Shown here piece after piece: positions 37,638-38,882 of a DNA stretch of 38,882 bases. Each line of letters starts with the position of its first letter. Within the stretch, counting starts at the first letter, position 1. The DNA is from an uncultured Pseudomonadota bacterium (GTDB lineage: Bacteria; Myxococcota_A; UBA796; SXON01), in NCBI GenBank assembly GCA_903844155.1, contig CAIMSU010000151.1:1-38882 (forward strand). The letters are read 5' to 3'. A program made the translations under genes and the position numbers. The notes beneath the pieces are model-generated. The model was not told where the DNA came from, ran no database searches, and saw only the letters and a list, made by a program, of their open reading frames with translations.

Positions 37638-38072
37638 CTAATTCTCGCTGTACCCAGCCTCCGAGATGAGACCGGGAAGGCGTTGAACCAAGAGATCCAT
37701 GAGCGCGGTCAGATCGACCGCTTCGCCGTCCTCGATCCGGCGGCAGATCATGTCGATGACGTTGAGGGTGATCGACATCTCTTGGTATCGAATCGTCGCG
37801 TCGCGGCCGTACTCGTCTGTGATGATCGCCCAGTCGAGACCGGGGAACACGCCGATCAGGACGGCTCCGAACGCCGCACCCAAAGCCTGGAGAGCCTCCG
37901 TGTCCGACGCCGCGAGGGCACCAGAGTCCAACACGGCCTGAAGGGCGGCAAGATCACGGGTGCTCCCGTCGAGCACCGCCTCCCTCGCCCGCCCCCGGAC
38001 AAGCTGGCGAGCGCAGATCATCTGCTGAGCGAGCCGCTCGATGTCAGCTTTCGACGGTGCATCCAAGTTCAT
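37638..38072 (-). CDS. DUF3806-like protein
   Basis: The product is 144 residues. The segment GLDWAIITDEYGRDATIRYQEMSITLNVIDMICRRIEDGEAVDLTALMDLLVQRLP (about residues 78 to 133) has the DUF3806 layout: a G-x-x-W strand, D-x-x-G, an A-I/V-R-Y strand, then an I-x-x-R-x-E-D-G-E motif and a final helix. The N-terminal half is helical. It is cytoplasmic and of unknown function. It converges with the methyltransferase (17-base gap) and diverges from the GHKL-ATPase gene, with about 59 bases between the two starts. Confidence 0.7.
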   Translation of the reverse strand: MNLDAPSKADIERLAQQMICARQLVRGRAREAVLDGSTRDLAALQAVLDSGALAASDTEALQALGAAFGAVLIGVFPGLDWAIITDEYGRDATIRYQEMSITLNVIDMICRRIEDGEAVDLTALMDLLVQRLPGLISEAGYSEN

Positions 38073-38131
38073 TCGCGCGGCTCCTCGCCATCGTCGATTC
38101 TTTACCCGAACCTCATCGCGAGGACCACCCC

Positions 38132-38755
38132 ATGACCTGCCCCTGCTCCCAACCCCTCCCCGCGCCCGGCACCCAGAAAGCCGCCGCCCGCGTCCACATC
38201 GACCACCTCGCCCTCCGCCGCGAGCTCGGCGGCGTGCCCGAGATCCGCGAGGCGATGACCGCGAAGGCGACGGGTCGGCCGTCAGCGAACGTGGGCGTGA
38301 TCTGGCAATTGCTCACGCGCTCCGTCTACAAAAGCGGCGATTTGCCTTGGCTTGCGGCAAGGGAAGGCTGCCAAAACGGCCTTGACGCGGCAAGGGCTGC
38401 CATCCGCCTCCGCCAGATCAAGCCCGACGACGGCTACTTCGCCGTTGAGTGGGACGCCGCCACGCGCGTTCTCGTCTTCGACGACCCCGGTGTCGGCATG
38501 TCCAGCGACGAGATAATCGGCAAGTTCCTCGCGATCGGCGAGAGCGGTAAGCGAGACGCCGTCGACTCGGGCGAGGCAGCGGGCGGCTTCGGCGTCGCCA
38601 AGGCCGTCATCCTCGGCTGCTCGCGGAGCTTCGTCTGGCGGCTCCACACCCGCGACAGCCTCGCCGTCGCCAACGGCATCAACGAGGAGGTGCAGGTCTT
38701 CGACGCGCCCGCAAGGCATTATGTGGAGCTGCGCATAATGGCGCGTATGTGCTGA
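38132..38755 (+). pseudogene. GHKL-ATPase domain protein, apparently truncated
   Basis: A Bergerat-fold ATP-binding domain is clear: N-box helix REGCQNGLDAARAAI (about residues 78 to 92), G1 box VLVFDDPGVGM (from about 113), an ATP-lid region FLAIGESGKRDAVDSG, and G2 box GGFGVAKAVIL (from about 150). Such domains are normally followed by 200 or more residues (transducer or other domains). Here the frame ends after VFDAPARHYVELRIMARMC*, and these last residues are encoded by the inverted repeat at 38717-38740. I infer that the gene is cut by an inserted element at about 38717. The ATG at 38132 has GAGGA about 10 bases upstream. The C-terminal partner sequence is not in the window. Confidence 0.65.
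38717..38740. repeat. Inverted repeat at probable mobile-element end
   Basis: CATTATGTG (38717-38725) and CGCATAATG (38732-38740) form a dyad with one mismatch around GAGCTG, itself close to palindromic with its flanks. A shift from gene-like to non-coding sequence occurs here. Sites of this look are associated with tyrosine recombinase elements in my memory, but no recombinase is present to test it. Confidence 0.45.
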
Positions 38756-38761
38756 TTCCGG

Positions 38762-38826
38762 AACTGTGCTGCGTGCACAAAACTTGGGCCTTCTCTGCGC
38801 GCCTTCAGCACGGTTGCTGCACAGTT
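38762..38826. mobile_element. Possible element end with perfect 8-bp inverted repeat
   Basis: AACTGTGC (38762-38769) and GCACAGTT (38819-38826) are perfect inverted repeats 49 bases apart. Together with the upstream dyad they fill the last 165 bases of the window, where no ORF looks real. This is consistent with the terminal region of an insertion that continues past the window. Confidence 0.3.
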
Positions 38827-38882
38827 TCTCCCGGTGGCCGGCCTACACCGTGCGGCGCTGGCCCCATCCCGGGCGCCGCCGA

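Overview
The window is high-GC DNA (single 60-base lines that I counted by hand run from 57 to 75 percent G+C) from a Gram-negative bacterium. A PilP-like lipoprotein, two other lipobox proteins, and starts preceded closely by TACGCT- or GATAGG-type -10 elements suggest Myxococcota or a neighbouring deltaproteobacterial group. That placement is an inference; no rRNA or tRNA is present to confirm it. The gene content is that of an accessory island: phage defence, metal(loid) resistance and phage- or mobile-element-like genes.

Region 1 (1-7.3 kb) holds poorly known genes organised around a duplicated module. A roughly 240-base leader repeat occurs at 1218-1456 and 3791-4030, and its last 80 or so bases recur at 5669-5751. 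It precedes, in turn, a 28-codon mini-ORF, an unknown 507-residue protein and a PilP-like lipoprotein. Copies one and three are each followed by paralogues of one gene: the 1576-2511 copy is broken by an in-frame TAA, while the 6370-7305 copy is intact and has a helical, possibly HEPN-like C-terminal half.

Region 2 (7.3-25.7 kb) is a complete BREX type 6 phage-defence operon: brxE, brxA, brxB, brxC, pglX, pglZ, brxD, brxHI, mostly joined by 4-base start/stop overlaps. Between pglX and pglZ sit two translationally coupled genes outside the type 6 core, a HipA-like (HipA_2) kinase and a DUF3037-like protein. A dyad overlaps the likely promoter, pglX has a compositionally distinct centre, and an unknown 184-residue gene with its own promoter follows.

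Region 3 (26.0-32.4 kb) carries metal(loid) resistance. arsM (arsenite methyltransferase, with a duplicated cysteine motif) and a SigZ-like sigma factor diverge from arsR-aqpS-arsC across a short operator region. No ArsB or Acr3 pump is present, so detoxification would rely on methylation and on passive exit through the aquaporin. Converging on these is an RcnR-like repressor, a P-type ATPase with GAC in place of the usual CPx motif, and a CDF exporter. The repressor has the H3/C35/H60/H64 set of nickel/cobalt sensors and a fitting operator.

Region 4 (32.5-38.9 kb) resembles phage or mobile cargo: a helix-turn-helix protein, an unknown protein, a cysteine-rich lipoprotein, a chitosanase/lysozyme-like hydrolase, two paralogous holin-like proteins, an orphan C5 cytosine methyltransferase with a divergent unknown gene, a DUF3806 protein, and a GHKL-ATPase gene that stops at an inverted repeat, apparently cut by an element that continues beyond the window.
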